64,000 nt of DNA from NCBI GenBank assembly GCA_028274465.1, contig CM051455.1, positions 110,668,261 through 110,732,260 on the forward strand, written 5' to 3'. The stretch is from Plantago ovata. Taxonomy: Eukaryota; Streptophyta; Magnoliopsida; Lamiales; Plantaginaceae. This document shows, piece after piece, positions 22,159 through 33,981 of the stretch (its first letter is position 1; every line of letters starts with the position of its first letter). The translations under genes and the position numbers were made by a program. The notes under the pieces were generated by a model. It saw only the letters and a program-made list of their open reading frames with translations. It was not told the origin of the DNA and made no database searches.

Positions 22159-22998
22159 ATGTTAGGATTGACACAGTCCACCTACATCGACAAAATACTG
22201 AAGCGTTATAAGATGGACGACTCAAAGAGAGGCTTTCTCCCAGCTAGGCATGGGATTGTCTTATCAGTTAAGGATAGTCCTAAAACTGATGAAGAAAGAA
22301 AAACAATGAGTCGTGTGCCCTATGCTTCGGCAGTAGGGTCTATAATGTATGCAATGAATTGCACAAGGCCCGATGTGGCATATGCGCTTAGTGTCACTTG
22401 TCGACACCAACAGAATCCAGGAGTACCTTCCTGGACTGTTGTAAAGAACATTCTTAAGAACCTTCGACGGACTAAGGATATGTTCTTGGTGTTTGGTGGA
22501 GAACCAGAATTAAAGATGTCTGGTTATGTCGTCGCTGGATTTGAATCAGATCCTGATGACTTTGAGTCACAGACATGATACATATTCAAATTGAATGGAG
22601 GAGCTATCTGTTGGAAGAATTCTAAGCATGCCACGATTGCTGGCTCATCCACAGAAGCCGAGTACATTGCTGGATCAGAAGCTTCGAAAGAAACTGTCTG
22701 GATTTCAGAGTTCTTGAAGGAATTGAGGGTTGTTCCTGCTCCTAGTCCAATAACGATTTATTGGGACAATACGGGCGCCATCGCTCAAGTTAAGGAGCCT
22801 AGATCTACAAACAAGAACATACATGTACTTACATTATATCACGTTATACGTGAGATTATAGATAGAGGAGAAGTTAGTATAGAACGTGTCTCTACGACGG
22901 ACAACGTGGCAGATCCTTTCACCAAGGTCTTATCAGTGGAAGTCCACTTAAGACATTATGCTAATCTGGGAATTAGGCATAAAGGTGACTGGCTCTAG
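22159..22998 (+). pseudogene. Reverse transcriptase end and RNase H, inner Copia copy 3
   Basis: The first 139 residues are the thumb and connection (STYIDKILKRYKM ... RPDVAYALSV). RNase H begins at GYVVAGFESD, where the outer copy has GYVDAGFESD, so the first catalytic Asp is Val. TGA at 22576-22578 interrupts. The second part keeps STEAEYIA (Glu) but reads YWDN where the outer copy reads YCDN. It ends with GDWL and TAG before the polypurine tract (AAGTTTGAGA here, AAGTGGGAGA in sister copies). Confidence 0.82.
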
Positions 22999-23012
22999 TC
23001 CAAGTTTGAGAT

Positions 23013-24394
23013 TGATAGTGTATATGTCCTAGAGACAGTCCTTACTAAGGGCATGGTGCCCTTATAGAGGGCATATATGTACTATTACACAGGTCAACGT
23101 AATATAATATATGTTTGTTGCATTTTACTATTAAGTATCGCTTTCATATTTATATTACACCGGGCATGCAGCATGTCATATCTCTATTACTGTCTGTATT
23201 GATATTAAACATGTCCCCTCGGATAGATGACAGATCACACAGATAGTGGGAGCTATGTGAGTTATTATCTATCCCAAACTCTCCCTAGTCGAGGTTCATC
23301 TCGGATGTAGGGGTCTGAATGAACCAGACAAGACTAGTATGCGTGGAGGTTATACTTGTTGGAGAAAGTGTGAGCCGATCCCACGGCCACGGAACGGATT
23401 GTTGGACAATCGAGAAACGTTCCCATAACTGCGCATAGTTGTTCGAAGAAGCTTTATAAAACAATGGAAGTACCCACCGGACACTCCCATCGATGTATAC
23501 TCTACACCGAAGTGTCTATGGGAACCGGTGAGTTGTCGAAGTGATGCCAGTCGTCCTTTGGACTTACAGGACTTTATCATCACATTTGTTGCCCCATATC
23601 CTTGGTGGAGTCGTCGATGTCAGCTCTGAATAAGCAGCTGACCTAAGACACGATCCAGTATTCTGGCTACATACAAATGGGGATGATAAGTGATTCTGTG
23701 AAGGATTCATCTCTCAAATGTAGCACAGGAGAGCACTGCTCATAGTCGTTCATAGTTGTGATTGGTAAAACCGCTGGCCAGCGTATCAATATTATTATGA
23801 TGGTCATAATAGATATTGGATTCACCATGCAACTCACTGAAGACGCCTGTGGATGTATAATTGGGATAGACACTTCATGGATCCTAGATACATTCCAGCA
23901 AGTCAGATGAAGGAACGTTACCATCGCCGCGTTGAGCGCAACAGACTTCGCAACGAAAGGGTTAGCTTTGAGAAACCTCTCAAACGTCCTCATGTATTAA
24001 TATTGCAAATGAAACCGTCTAGGAATTCCATGTTGCCTAGACTAGGACTTGCTTAATACGATGAGGCCCTATGGGTCACACTATGTAGTGATTCAGCCTA
24101 TCAGAATATCCTTGAAGATGGAATCGCAATTAATTTGAAATTAATTGTGATTGATGGATTATAATTAATTTGGAATTAATTATAATATATAGTGGCTCAA
24201 TTAATGATTTGGAATTATTAATTGAATTGGCTAATTAATTGTATTTTATGTAAATAAATTAAAGATTATATTTTGGAAATATAATAGAGGTTTGATTTGA
24301 AAGGATATGTTAATTTAGAATTAACATATGCACATGGGCAAAATCTACTTGGAGTCTTGAATTGCTTTAACTATAAGTGGGTCCCAAAAATGGG
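23013..24394 (+). repeat. Copia LTR 3 of the inner array, cut by the N gap
   Basis: Starts TGATAGTG after the polypurine tract. It includes six hairpins, the sixth at 24305-24329 (11-bp arms, loop TAG) that LTRs 1 and 2 lack. It ends at the N run; the last 700 or so bases are not in the sequence. Confidence 0.9.
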
Positions 24395-24494
24395 NNNNNN
24401 NNNNNNNNNNNNNNNNNNNNNNNNNNNNNNNNNNNNNNNNNNNNNNNNNNNNNNNNNNNNNNNNNNNNNNNNNNNNNNNNNNNNNNNNNNNNNN
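24395..24494. other. Assembly gap of 100 N
   Basis: A run of exactly 100 N, a common placeholder for a gap of unknown size. From the other copies the missing DNA should include the rest of LTR 3, the primer site and the first bases of the leader, at least 0.75 kb. Confidence 0.97.
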
Positions 24495-25980
24495 ATTCGA
24501 TTTTCAAAAGTTTGTTTTTATATAAATTTAGAATTTTATTTTTTTCAAAAAAAAAAAAAAAATTTAAAATTATCTATATGACCGGGCCGCCTGCGTGACG
24601 CAGGCGGCGGGCGGCCCGCGCCCCGGTTGCTTGCGGGGGCACCCGCGCCCGCGACCCATAGGCTCACGGCGCTGGGGCGTCGGGCGCCTGGTGCCGCAGG
24701 CGCCCCTGGTGCCTGCGGGCCGGGCGCCTGCGGGCCCAGCGTACGCCGCCTTGGGGCGCCGGGCGCCCGGGCCGCAGGCACGGTAGGGGACGGGACTAGG
24801 TTCCGTCCCATATTTTAATATATATATATTTTTCGGGTTGGACCCAAAATCGAATTTTGAAAATTTTGAGGATTGAATTTATATTTGGAATATAAATATG
24901 ATTTAATTGTAATTGTTTTTAACTAGAGGGGTTAAATTTAATTAGTATAAAGTTAAAGGGCTTATTTGTAATTTATCAATTTATTGTTTATTGCAAATTA
25001 GTCCTTCTACTTTTGAATTTTAGATTTAACACCTCCAAGGTTTTCAAAATTACAATTAAGTCCTTCGGGTTTTCGAAAATTGCTACTTGGTCAATAGAAT
25101 TTTCGATTTTTCAATCTAGTCAAATTTTCAATTATTTCATAGAGATTATAAGTATGGGATTATAATTTTCATAATGAAATTATGAAGTCATTTGGCATCC
25201 ACATAGGCTACTATTTGTCTCGATATGCTATTGTTTGACAATGCATGTTTAAATACCACGTATTTTACTTTCCGTTCGACCGCTATGCATGCGAGGGTAG
25301 GCGGCGCCCTCTTATATGTCGGACCGCATATTTATGTATGGGTAGGCGGCACCCATTATGTGCTTGACCGCGTTTAGAACTAGAATGGATAGGCGGCATC
25401 CATTACGTGTAGACCGTTCATGCATGATGGGTAGGCGGCGCCCTTATTTGTTTGTAGATGACTGATAACAACCCTCAAGCTACAAGCCCAACCAATATAA
25501 GTACAGAAATATATATATGTATGTATTTCTGAGATGCTTTCCATAGGGTGCTTTAATTCAGAACTTTCATTGCGTTTTCTTGTATCGGCGACCTCGTCTT
25601 ACAAGACTCGCAGTAATCGTCGGATTAGAGTAAGCCTATGGTTATGACTTACTGCATATTGTATTTAGCGACCTCGATAGGTACAATATGTAGGACATCG
25701 GGTTAAATTAGATTTAACAACCAAGAGTTGCGTGACGCAATTGGATAGTCTTACTAGTCCTACCGGTCATATTATGCTATGCGACCAGCCCCCCGTTGGA
25801 GTATAGCATAGTATGGATTTGGATATTGGCCACTACGGTAACTTGTTGGACATTACCCGTATGTTTGTTGTGGGGCAAGCATATGTGAAAATAGTGGGAG
25901 CTAAACAGCTAAAGGACCTTTTGTTTAGTTATGTTGACTGTGTATTTAGAAATAATATTTCAATAGTTGACTTATTATTT
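24495..25980 (+). other. Leader of inner Copia copy 4
   Basis: Homologous to 5661-7108. The GC-rich tract (24580-24810) is the longest of the four, about 230 bases of repeated GCCTGCG/CGCAGGC and GGGCGCC words. The 45-base repeats lie at 25278 to about 25455. Open frames across the GC tract on both strands are a base-composition effect. Confidence 0.72.
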
Positions 25981-26894
25981 TGACCGGACCAAACTTCCTA
26001 GATTGGATCAGGAATATATGTTTGGTGCTGAGGTACGAAAGGATTGAGTACGTCTTGGACGAGGCTAATCCCGTGTGTCCCGAGAATCAGACTGCCGATC
26101 AAGTTGCTGATTTGGAATCAAGCCAACAAGGCAAGGTCTGATAAGCATCATGAGGATGCTAGATCCGCGCAGTTTATTATGCTGACGGCAATGAGCAATG
26201 AGATGCAGAGACAACATGATAGCATGTTGCCGTATGAGATGCTAAAGCATCTTGAGTCGGTCTTGGAGACGACAGCTAGAAGTGTTGAATTTGATTTGAT
26301 CAAAGAGATACACAGATGCAAGCTCAATGAAGGAGGGAACATGTCTGAACATGTTCTCAAGATGAGAATAAGATCATAGTGATCTTTATCCTTCAATCAT
26401 TGTCGAGTTCGTATTCGCAATTCATCGTTAACCACCATGAATGCGAAGGACGTAACACTGCCCGAACTCCATATCTGCTGAAGACATATGATCAAACTCT
26501 TCCTAAGAAGGAAAAGTCGATCATGTTTGTTGGGCAAACGTCTAACCGAAACCCGAGAAACAAAGGTGCTAAGGGTAAGGGAAAGTCGGGAGCCAAGGCT
26601 AACACTTCGAGTGATAAGCCTAAGCGTCTGAACCAGAAAAGGAAGTTCAAGAGGAGCGGAATGGTACACACAGATGAATGTCTTTTCTGTAAGCAGAAAG
26701 GGCATTGGAAGAAAGATTTCCCTAAGCTAAGGGAAGATCAAGCTACGAAGCCGCTGGCTTCTAGCTCAGGTATGTTTGTTATTGAAATGAACATGACTAT
26801 TTTTGACTCCAATGGTTGGGTATTAGATACAGCCTGTGGCTCGCACATTTATAATAATGTGCAAGGGGCCATTGAACACATGCTAGTCAAGTAA
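25981..26894 (+). pseudogene. gag-protease region, inner Copia copy 4, start lost
   Basis: A deletion joins TTATTATTTT directly to GACCGGACC, removing the gag ATG and about the first 14 codons. What follows (NFLDWIRN..., then frames 26044-26379 and 26379-26894) is gag to protease with several frame changes. The zinc knuckle reads CLFCKQKGHWKKDF, last Cys changed to Phe as in copies 2 and 3. The protease position is DTACGSH. TAA at 26892-26894 replaces CAA of other copies. Confidence 0.8.
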
Positions 26895-26906
26895 GGTGAA
26901 ATCAAC

Positions 26907-27989
26907 TTGCATGTTGGGAACAACAATCTAGTTGAAGCCAAACGCGTTGGACGCTGCAAGATAGATTTACCATCAGGACAATGTTTGGAACTTGATAACG
27001 TTTATTTTGTTCCATCCATTGTCAAAAATATGATTTCCATTCCATTGTTGGACAACTGGGGTTTTTCCTTTGCTAATAATACTTGTTATTTTTCGTTAAA
27101 TGACCAGTATTATGGAAAAGCTCGCTTAGTGAATGGTTTATATATTTTGCAAAGTAGTCTACCTTTATTTCAAATACATAACAAACAACCGTCTTCAAGT
27201 AGGAAGAATAATCCATCTTATCTATGGCATTGTCGGCTAGGCCATATCAATGAAACACGGATTCAAAGACTAAGGAAGTTGGACTACTTAGAACCATTTG
27301 ATTTTGAATCATATGATACGTGTGAATCATGTGTTAAGTGTAAGATGACGAACAAACCTTTTGTTGGACAAGGTGTTCGTGCCACTCGCTGCTTAGAGCT
27401 CATACATACCGATGTATGTGGACCTTTTAAAGTCCATGCGCGTGGGGGTTATCCTTACTTCGTTACCTTTACTGACGATTTCTCAAGGTATGGATATATT
27501 TATCTTATGACGAATAAATCTGAGACCTTTGGGAAATTCAAGGAGTTTAGGAATGAGGTCGAGAATGAATTGAACCTAAGGATAGTCACTCTTCGATTAG
27601 ATCGAGGAGGTGAATATTTTAGTGAAGAATTTATCGACTACTTGAAGGAAATTGGAATTCAATCGGAATGGACTCCTCCTGGAACACCACAGTTAAATGG
27701 TGTGTCTGAGAGAAGGAATCGAACCCTGTTAGACATGGTGAGATCAATGATTGGATTCTCGACTCTTCCAAAACATCTATGGGGATATGCACTACAAACT
27801 GCAATCTACATTTTGAACCGTGTACCATCTAAATCAGTGGAGATAACTCCTTATGAGTTATGGAAGGGAAAGAAGCCCACACTGGGCTATCTTAGACCTT
27901 GGGGCTATCTTGCGATAGTCAAACTGATGCTCACTGATAAGTTAGATGCCAAGGGTGTCAAAGTATATTTCATAAGCTATCCTCGTTAG
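26907..27989 (+). pseudogene. Integrase, inner Copia copy 4 (best preserved)
   Basis: About 360 residues in one frame: gag-pre-integrase segment, HHCC finger (WHCRLGHIN ... CESCVKCKM), then the core with Asp (HTDVCGPF), Asp (LRLDRGGEY) and Glu ([11 protein letters not shown]). This is the only copy in the window with all three catalytic residues in one frame. It ends at TAG 27987-27989, a stop shared with copy 3; the C-terminal GKK segment and linker continue after it. Confidence 0.88.
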
Positions 27990-28028
27990 ACGAGAGGCTA
28001 TGAATTCTATCATGCTGAAGATCACTGG

Positions 28029-29230
28029 GTGATAGTATCTAGAAACGTTAAGTTTTTAGAAGCAGAATACCTCGAAGAAGAGAGGTTAGATGACATGATA
28101 GAACTTGAAGAAATTCAAGATTTTGGCACGCGCGAACATGAGTTCTTTAAATCTTCTGATTTGGACTCAAGTTCAGTGGGAGCTTTCGAAGTAGACAAGG
28201 GTAGTGATATGACATTTTCTAGGCATGTCATAGTAAGTGGAAGTCCTGTGATTAGATCAACAGTTGAAACCACACCAATAGAACCCGTTGTCAACAAACC
28301 TGTGTAACGAGTTGCACAAGAGCAGCCTCCCGCTAGGGAACAGAGTCGCGGGGCGCGACCAGCTGCATCAGTGCCCACTGATAATGTTCGTGTTACACGA
28401 AGCCAGAAAAGAAAAGCACCAGAACCAGTCGAGCTCCGTAGGTCGAAGAGGATCCTAAAAGGACCTCAGAAGCAAAGCTTTATGATAGAAGACATCAATG
28501 AACTTGATGTCGGCTTATCAGATCGGGAAGATCCCGAGACCTACAAAGAGGCAATAATTGATATTGACTCAGACAAATGGCAAGAGGCCATGGAATTGGA
28601 ATTGGACTCCATGTACCTGAACCAAGTTTGGAACTTGGTAGACTTGCCCCAAGTGGTTAGACCTATTGGGTGCAAATGGGTTTTTATACGAAAGACAGAT
28701 GCCGATGGCAAGGTACAAACGCACAAAGCTAGGCTTGTGGCGAAAGGCTACACGCAAAGGTATGGCATCGATTACGATGAAACCTTTTCACCGGTAGCAA
28801 AATTGAAGTCCATCCGAATTCTACTTGCGATAGCTGCCTACTATGATTATGAGATCTGGCAGATGGATGTAAAGACTGCCTTCCTCAATGGCAACCTTGA
28901 GGAAGAGGTCTATATGGTACAGCCGGAAGGTTTTATTAGTAAACCAGGCCAACTGCTGTATGCAAATTACAAAGATCCATCTATGGGCTAAAGCAAGCGT
29001 CTAGGAGTTGGAATATCCGCTTTGATGAAGCTGTCAAATGGTTTGACTTCATCAGAAGCAAGGAAGATCCCTGTGTCTACACTAGGCACAGCGACAAGGG
29101 AGTCGTTTTCATGATCATCTATGTTGATGACATTTTGATCATGGGAAACAATGTCTCTATGCTAGAAGAGACTAAAGTTTGGTTATCAAGTACCTTCTCA
29201 ATGAAGGACTTGGGTGAACATCCTAGGGAT
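28029..29230 (+). pseudogene. Linker and reverse transcriptase, inner Copia copy 4
   Basis: Linker 28029-28307 with TAA at 28305-28307, then 28371-28991 with GCKWVFIRK, QMDVKTAFLNG and a frameshift near 28968. The polymerase motif YVDD lies at about 29120-29131 in the shifted frame. The 10-base loss near 29218 is shared with copy 3. Confidence 0.82.
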
Positions 29231-29249
29231 CAAGATCTATAGAGAAAGA

Positions 29250-30099
29250 TCCAAGAGGATGTTAGGATTGACACAGTCCACCTAGATCGACAAAATACTG
29301 AAGCGTTATAAGATGGACGACTCAAAGAGAGGCTTTCTCCCATCTAGGCATGGGATTGTCTTATCAGTTAAGGATAGTCCTAAAACTGATGAAGAGATAA
29401 ATGCAATGAGTCGTGTGCCCTATGCTTCAGCAGTAGGGTCTATAATGTATGCAATGAATTGCACAAGGTCCGATGTGGTATATGCGCTTAGTGTCACTTG
29501 TCGACACCAACAGAATCCATGAGCACCTCACTGAACTGCTGTAAAGAACATTCTTAAGTACCTTCGACGGACTAAAGAGATGTTCTTGGTGTTTGGTGGA
29601 GAACCAGAATTAAAGATGTCTGGTTATGTCGTCGCTGGATTTGAATCAGATCCTGATGACTTTGAGTCACAAACAGGATACGTATTCAAATTGAACGGAG
29701 GAGCAATCTGTTGGAAGAGTTCTGAGCAAGCCACGATTGCTGACTCATCCACAGAAGCCGAGTACATTGCTGGATCAGAAGCTTCGAAAGAAGCTGTCTG
29801 GATTTCAGAGTTCTTGAAGGAATTGAGGGTTGTTCCTGCTCCTAGTCCAATAACGAGTTTATTGGGACAATACGGGCGCCGTCGCTCAAGCTAATGAGCC
29901 TAGATCTACAAACAAGAACGTACATGTACTTAGAAAGTATCACGTTATACGTGAGATTATTGATAGAGGAGAAGTTAGTATAGAACGTGTCTCTACCACG
30001 GACAACGTGGCAGATCCTTTCACCAAGGTCTTAACAGTGGAAGTCCACTTAAGACATTATGCTAGTCTGGGTATTAGGCATAAAGGTGACTGGCTCTAG
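29250..30099 (+). pseudogene. Reverse transcriptase end and RNase H, inner Copia copy 4
   Basis: Thumb region 29313-29522 (stop TGA at 29520-29522), then RNase H 29580-29894 with GYVVAGF (first catalytic Asp changed to Val, as in copy 3) and STEAEYIA. A one-base insertion near 29857 shifts the frame before the last Asp region. It ends with GDWL and TAG at 30097-30099 before the polypurine tract AAGTGGGAGA. Confidence 0.82.
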
Positions 30100-30113
30100 T
30101 CCAAGTGGGAGAT

Positions 30114-32218
30114 TGATAGTGTATATGTCCTAGAGAAAGTCCTCACTAAGAGCATGGTGCCCTTATAGAAGGCATATATGTACCATTACACAGGTCAACG
30201 TAATATAATATATGTTTGTTGCATTTTACTATTGAGTATCGCTTTCATATTTATATTACACCGGGCATGCAACATGTCATATCTCTATTACTGTCTGTAT
30301 TGATATTAAACATGTCCCCTCGGATAGATGACCGATCACACAGATAGTGGGAGCTATGTGAGCTATCATCTATCCCAAACTCTCCCTAGTCGAGGTTCAT
30401 CTCGGATGTAGGGGTCTGAATGAACCAGACAAGACTAGTATGCGTGGAGGTTATACTTGTTGGAGCAAGTGTGAGCCGATCCCACGGCCACGGAACGGAT
30501 TGTTGGGCAATCGAGAAACGTTCCCATAACTGTGCATAGTTGTTCGAAGAAGCTTTATCGAACAATGGAAGTACCCACCGGACACTCCCATCGATGTATA
30601 CTCTACACCGAAGTGTCTATGGGAACCGGTGAGTTTTCGAAGTGATGTCAGTCGTCCTTTGGACTTACAGGACTTTATCATCACATTTGTTGCCCCATAT
30701 CTTTGGTGGACCCGTCGATGTCAGCTCTGAATAAGCAGCTGACCTAAGACACGATCCAGGATTATGGCTACATACAAATGGGGATGATAAGTCATTCTGT
30801 GAAGGATTCATCTCTCAAGTGTAGCACAGGAGAGCACTGCTCATAGTCGTTCATAGTTGTGATTGGTAAAACCGCTGGCCAGCGTATCAATATTATTATG
30901 ATGGTCATAATAGATATTGGATTCACCATGCAACTCACTGAAGACGCCCGTGGATGTATTATTGGGATAGACACTTCATCGATCCTAGATACATTCGAGC
31001 AAGTCAGATGAAGGGACGTTACCATCGCCGCGTTGAGCGCAACAGACTTCGCAACGAAAGGGTTAGCTTTGAGAAACCTCTCAAACATCCTCATGTATTA
31101 ATATTGCAAATGGAACCGTCTAGGAATTCCATGTTGCCTAATCTAGGACTTGATTAATACGATGGGGCCCTATGGGTCACACTATGTGGTGATTCAGCCT
31201 ATCAGAATATCCTTGAAGATGGAATCGCAATTAATTTGGAATTAATTGTGATTGATGGATTTTAATTAATTTGGAATTAATTATAATATATAGTGGCTCA
31301 ATTAATGATTTGGAATTATTAATTGAATTGGCTAATTAATTGTATTTTATGTAAATACAATTAAAGATTACATTTTGGAAATATAATAGAGGTTTGATTT
31401 GAAAGGGTATGTTAATTTAGAATTAACATATGCACATGGGAAAAATCTACTTGGAGTTTGAATTGCCTTAGAAATATAAGTGGGTCCCAAAATTGGGACC
31501 CACCTATCACCCTTAGGAAACGCGCGCGCGCGAGATGGAGTAGGGGAAGGAGTTCGACTCCTTCCTCTATTAGAAGTCTAAGGGATAAGTTAGATTTTCC
31601 TGATTGAGTTTTAATTTGATTGGGAATGAATCTAGACTTGAAATTGGTTTCCTAGTGCGATAAGAATTAGATTCTTATTCCTTTATGAAGTCTAATTGCT
31701 TATTCTTTAGGCTTCTATTGACTACTATATATAGTAGACTATTAGAGAGCTTTAGACATAGATTTTCACACAGTTGAAGAATCAAATTCTTAGAGAATTA
31801 TTCTACCCAGTTTTCTTAGAGAAAATAAAAGCTCTCCCCTCCTCTATAAGCCACACGCGCGCGCCACCTGCCGGAGGAATCGCCGCCCCATCTTCTTGGT
31901 CACACAAAGAATATCCTAGCATTCTTTCCGATAGGCTGTTCATCCATGGATACCAAGGTTGAGGTTCTAGGAGCTGGAAACTAACTTTTATTGTCTTTCA
32001 GATAATCAAAGTATTGCAGATATCTTCGACTTCGACGAAGGAGAAGATACACCGGATTGTTACGAAGACTTGGAAGCTGATTTGGAAGTAAGGTTAGTCT
32101 TCTAACTGACGTGTTTAAATATATACGACATATACATAATCAATTAACCTGCATGTTAAGAAAATTTTTGAAATTCCGCTGCGTACCCTAGGGGTAACTC
32201 TGACCGTATTTTCTTACA
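30114..32218 (+). repeat. Copia LTR 4 of the inner array
   Basis: 2105 bases, TGATAGTG to TTCTTACA. It has all six AT-rich hairpins (31228-31430), a further hairpin with arms GTGGGTCCCAA and TTGGGACCCAC (31480-31503) and the palindromic TATA box 31722-31737. It is followed by TCAGT, the right target duplication, not by a primer site. Confidence 0.92.
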
Positions 32219-32223
32219 TCAGT
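32219..32223 (+). repeat. Target duplication TCAGT, right copy
   Basis: Matches 9503-9507. Directly after it the outer element's pol continues in the frame that was cut at 9507. Confidence 0.88.
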
Positions 32224-33967
32224 GTCCACTGATAATGTTCGTGTTACACGAAGCCAGAAAAGAAAAGCACCAAAAACACCGACAGAAGCACCAGTCGAGC
32301 TCCGTAGGTCGAAGAGGATTCCAAAAGGACCTCAGAAGCAAAGCCTTATGATAGAAGACATCAGTGAACTTGATGTTGGCTTATCAGATTGGGAAGACCC
32401 CGAGACCTACAAAAGCAATAAATGATATTGACTCAGACAAATGGCAAGAGGCCATGGAATTAGAAATGGACTCCATGTACCTGAACCAAGTTTGGAGCTT
32501 GGAAGACTTGCCCCAAGGGGTTAGACCTATTGGGTGCAAATGGGTCTTTAAACGAAAGACAGATGCCGAAGGCAAGGTACAAATGCACAAGGCTAGACTT
32601 GTGGCGAAAGGTTACACACAAAGGTATGCCATCGATTACGATGAAACCTTTTCACCGATAGCATAGTTGAAGTCTATTCGAATTCTACTTGCGATAGCTG
32701 CCTACTATGATTATGAGATCTGGAAGATGGATGTAAAGACTGCCTTCCTCAATGGAAACCTTGAGGAAGTTGTCTATACGGTACAGCCGGAAGGTTTTAT
32801 TAGTAAAACCAGGCCAACTGTTGTATGCAAATTACAGAGATCCATCTATGGGCTAAAGCAAGCGTCTAGGAGCTGAAATATCCGCTTTGACGAAGCTGTC
32901 AAATCGTTTGACTACGTCAGAAGCGTAGAAGATCCCTGTGTCTACACTAGGCACAGCTGGGAGTCGTTTTTATGATCATTTATGTTGATGACATTTTGAT
33001 CATGGAAAACAATGTCTCTATGCTAGAAGTGACTAAAGTTTGGTTATCAAGTACCTTCTCAATGAAGGACTTGGGTGAAGCGAACTACATCCTAGGGATA
33101 AAGATCTACAGAGATAGGTCCAAGAGGATGTTAGGATTGACACAGTCCACCTACATCGACAAAATACTGAAGCGTTATAAGATGGACGACTCAAAGAGAG
33201 GCTTTCTCCCAGCTAGGCATGGGATCGTGCTATCAGTCAAGGATAGTCCTAAAACTGATGAACAAAAAAAGGCAATGAGTCGTGTGCCCTATGCTTCGGC
33301 AGTAGGGTCTATTATGTATGCAATGAATTCCACAAGGCCAGATGTGGCATATGCGCTTAGTGTCACTTGTCGACACCAACAGAATCCAGGAGTACCTCAC
33401 TGGACTGCTGTAAAGAACATTCTTAAGTACCTTCGACGGACTAAGGAAATGTTCTTGGTGTTTGGTTGAGAACCAGAATTAAAGATGTCTGGTTATGTCG
33501 ACGCTGGATTTGAATCAGATCCTGATGACTTTAAGTCACAGACAGGATACGTATTAAAATTGAACGGAGGAGCTATCTGTTGGAAGAGTTCTAAGCAAGC
33601 CACGATTGCTGACTTAGCCACAGAAGCCGAGTACATTGCTGCATCAGAAGCATCGAAAGAAGCTGTCTGGATTTCAGAGTTCTTGAAGGAATTGAGGGTT
33701 GTTCCTGCTCCTAGTCCAATAACGATTTATTGTGACAACATGGGCGCCGTCGATCAAGCCAAGGAGCCTAGATCTACAAACAAGAACAAACATGTACTTA
33801 GAAAGTATCACGTTATGCGTGAGATTATTAATAGAGGAGAAGTTAGTATAGAACGTGTCTCAACCACGGACAACGTGGCAGATCCTTTCACCAAGGTCTT
33901 ATCAGTGGATGCCCACTTAAGACATTATGCTAATCTAGGCATTAAGCATAAAGGTGACTGGCTCTAG
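32224..33967 (+). pseudogene. Reverse transcriptase and RNase H of outer Copia
   Basis: This is the 3' half of the outer pol. The linker (TRSQKRKAP ... LRRSKRI) leads into reverse transcriptase: GCKWVFKRK, ARLVAKGYTQR, KMDVKTAFLNG, LKQASRS, YVDD (about 32981-32992), then SFSMKDLGEANYILG without the 10-base deletion of copies 3 and 4. RNase H has the expected acidic residues GYVDAGF, TEAEYIA and YCDN. Damage includes a frame change near 32412, TAG at 32665-32667, an indel near 32960 and TGA at 33467-33469. It is less decayed than the inner copies at catalytic positions. Confidence 0.85.
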
Positions 33968-33981
33968 TCCAAGTGGGAGAT

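Larger units (their letters stand above)
9508..32218 (+). mobile_element. Inner Copia insertion, expanded to LTR-int-LTR-int-LTR-int-LTR
   Basis: The array starts and ends with complete LTR ends (TGATAGTG ... TTTTCTTACA) and is flanked by TCAGT, so it entered the pol of a related Copia element as a unit. It holds four LTRs (9508, 15366, 23013, 30114) and three internal regions of the same family. The first internal region (11550-15365) lacks reverse transcriptase and RNase H because its 3' half is a duplicate of the outer element's integrase plus the TCAGT/LTR junction. The other two span gag to RNase H. Unequal exchange after a single insertion explains this; assembly error in near-identical repeats is the alternative. 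Confidence 0.78.

Noticed and set aside
24545..24818. Proline/alanine/arginine-rich frames on both strands in the GC-rich leader tract
   Set aside because: They follow from GC-rich repeats without stops, overlap each other on both strands, and the tract varies in length between copies.
5552..33967. A two-part (bipartite) Copia system, with gag-integrase copies and a separate polymerase copy
   Set aside because: The break point is the same site with a TCAGT duplication, so the parts are halves of one element split by insertion, and copy 2 arose by tandem duplication.
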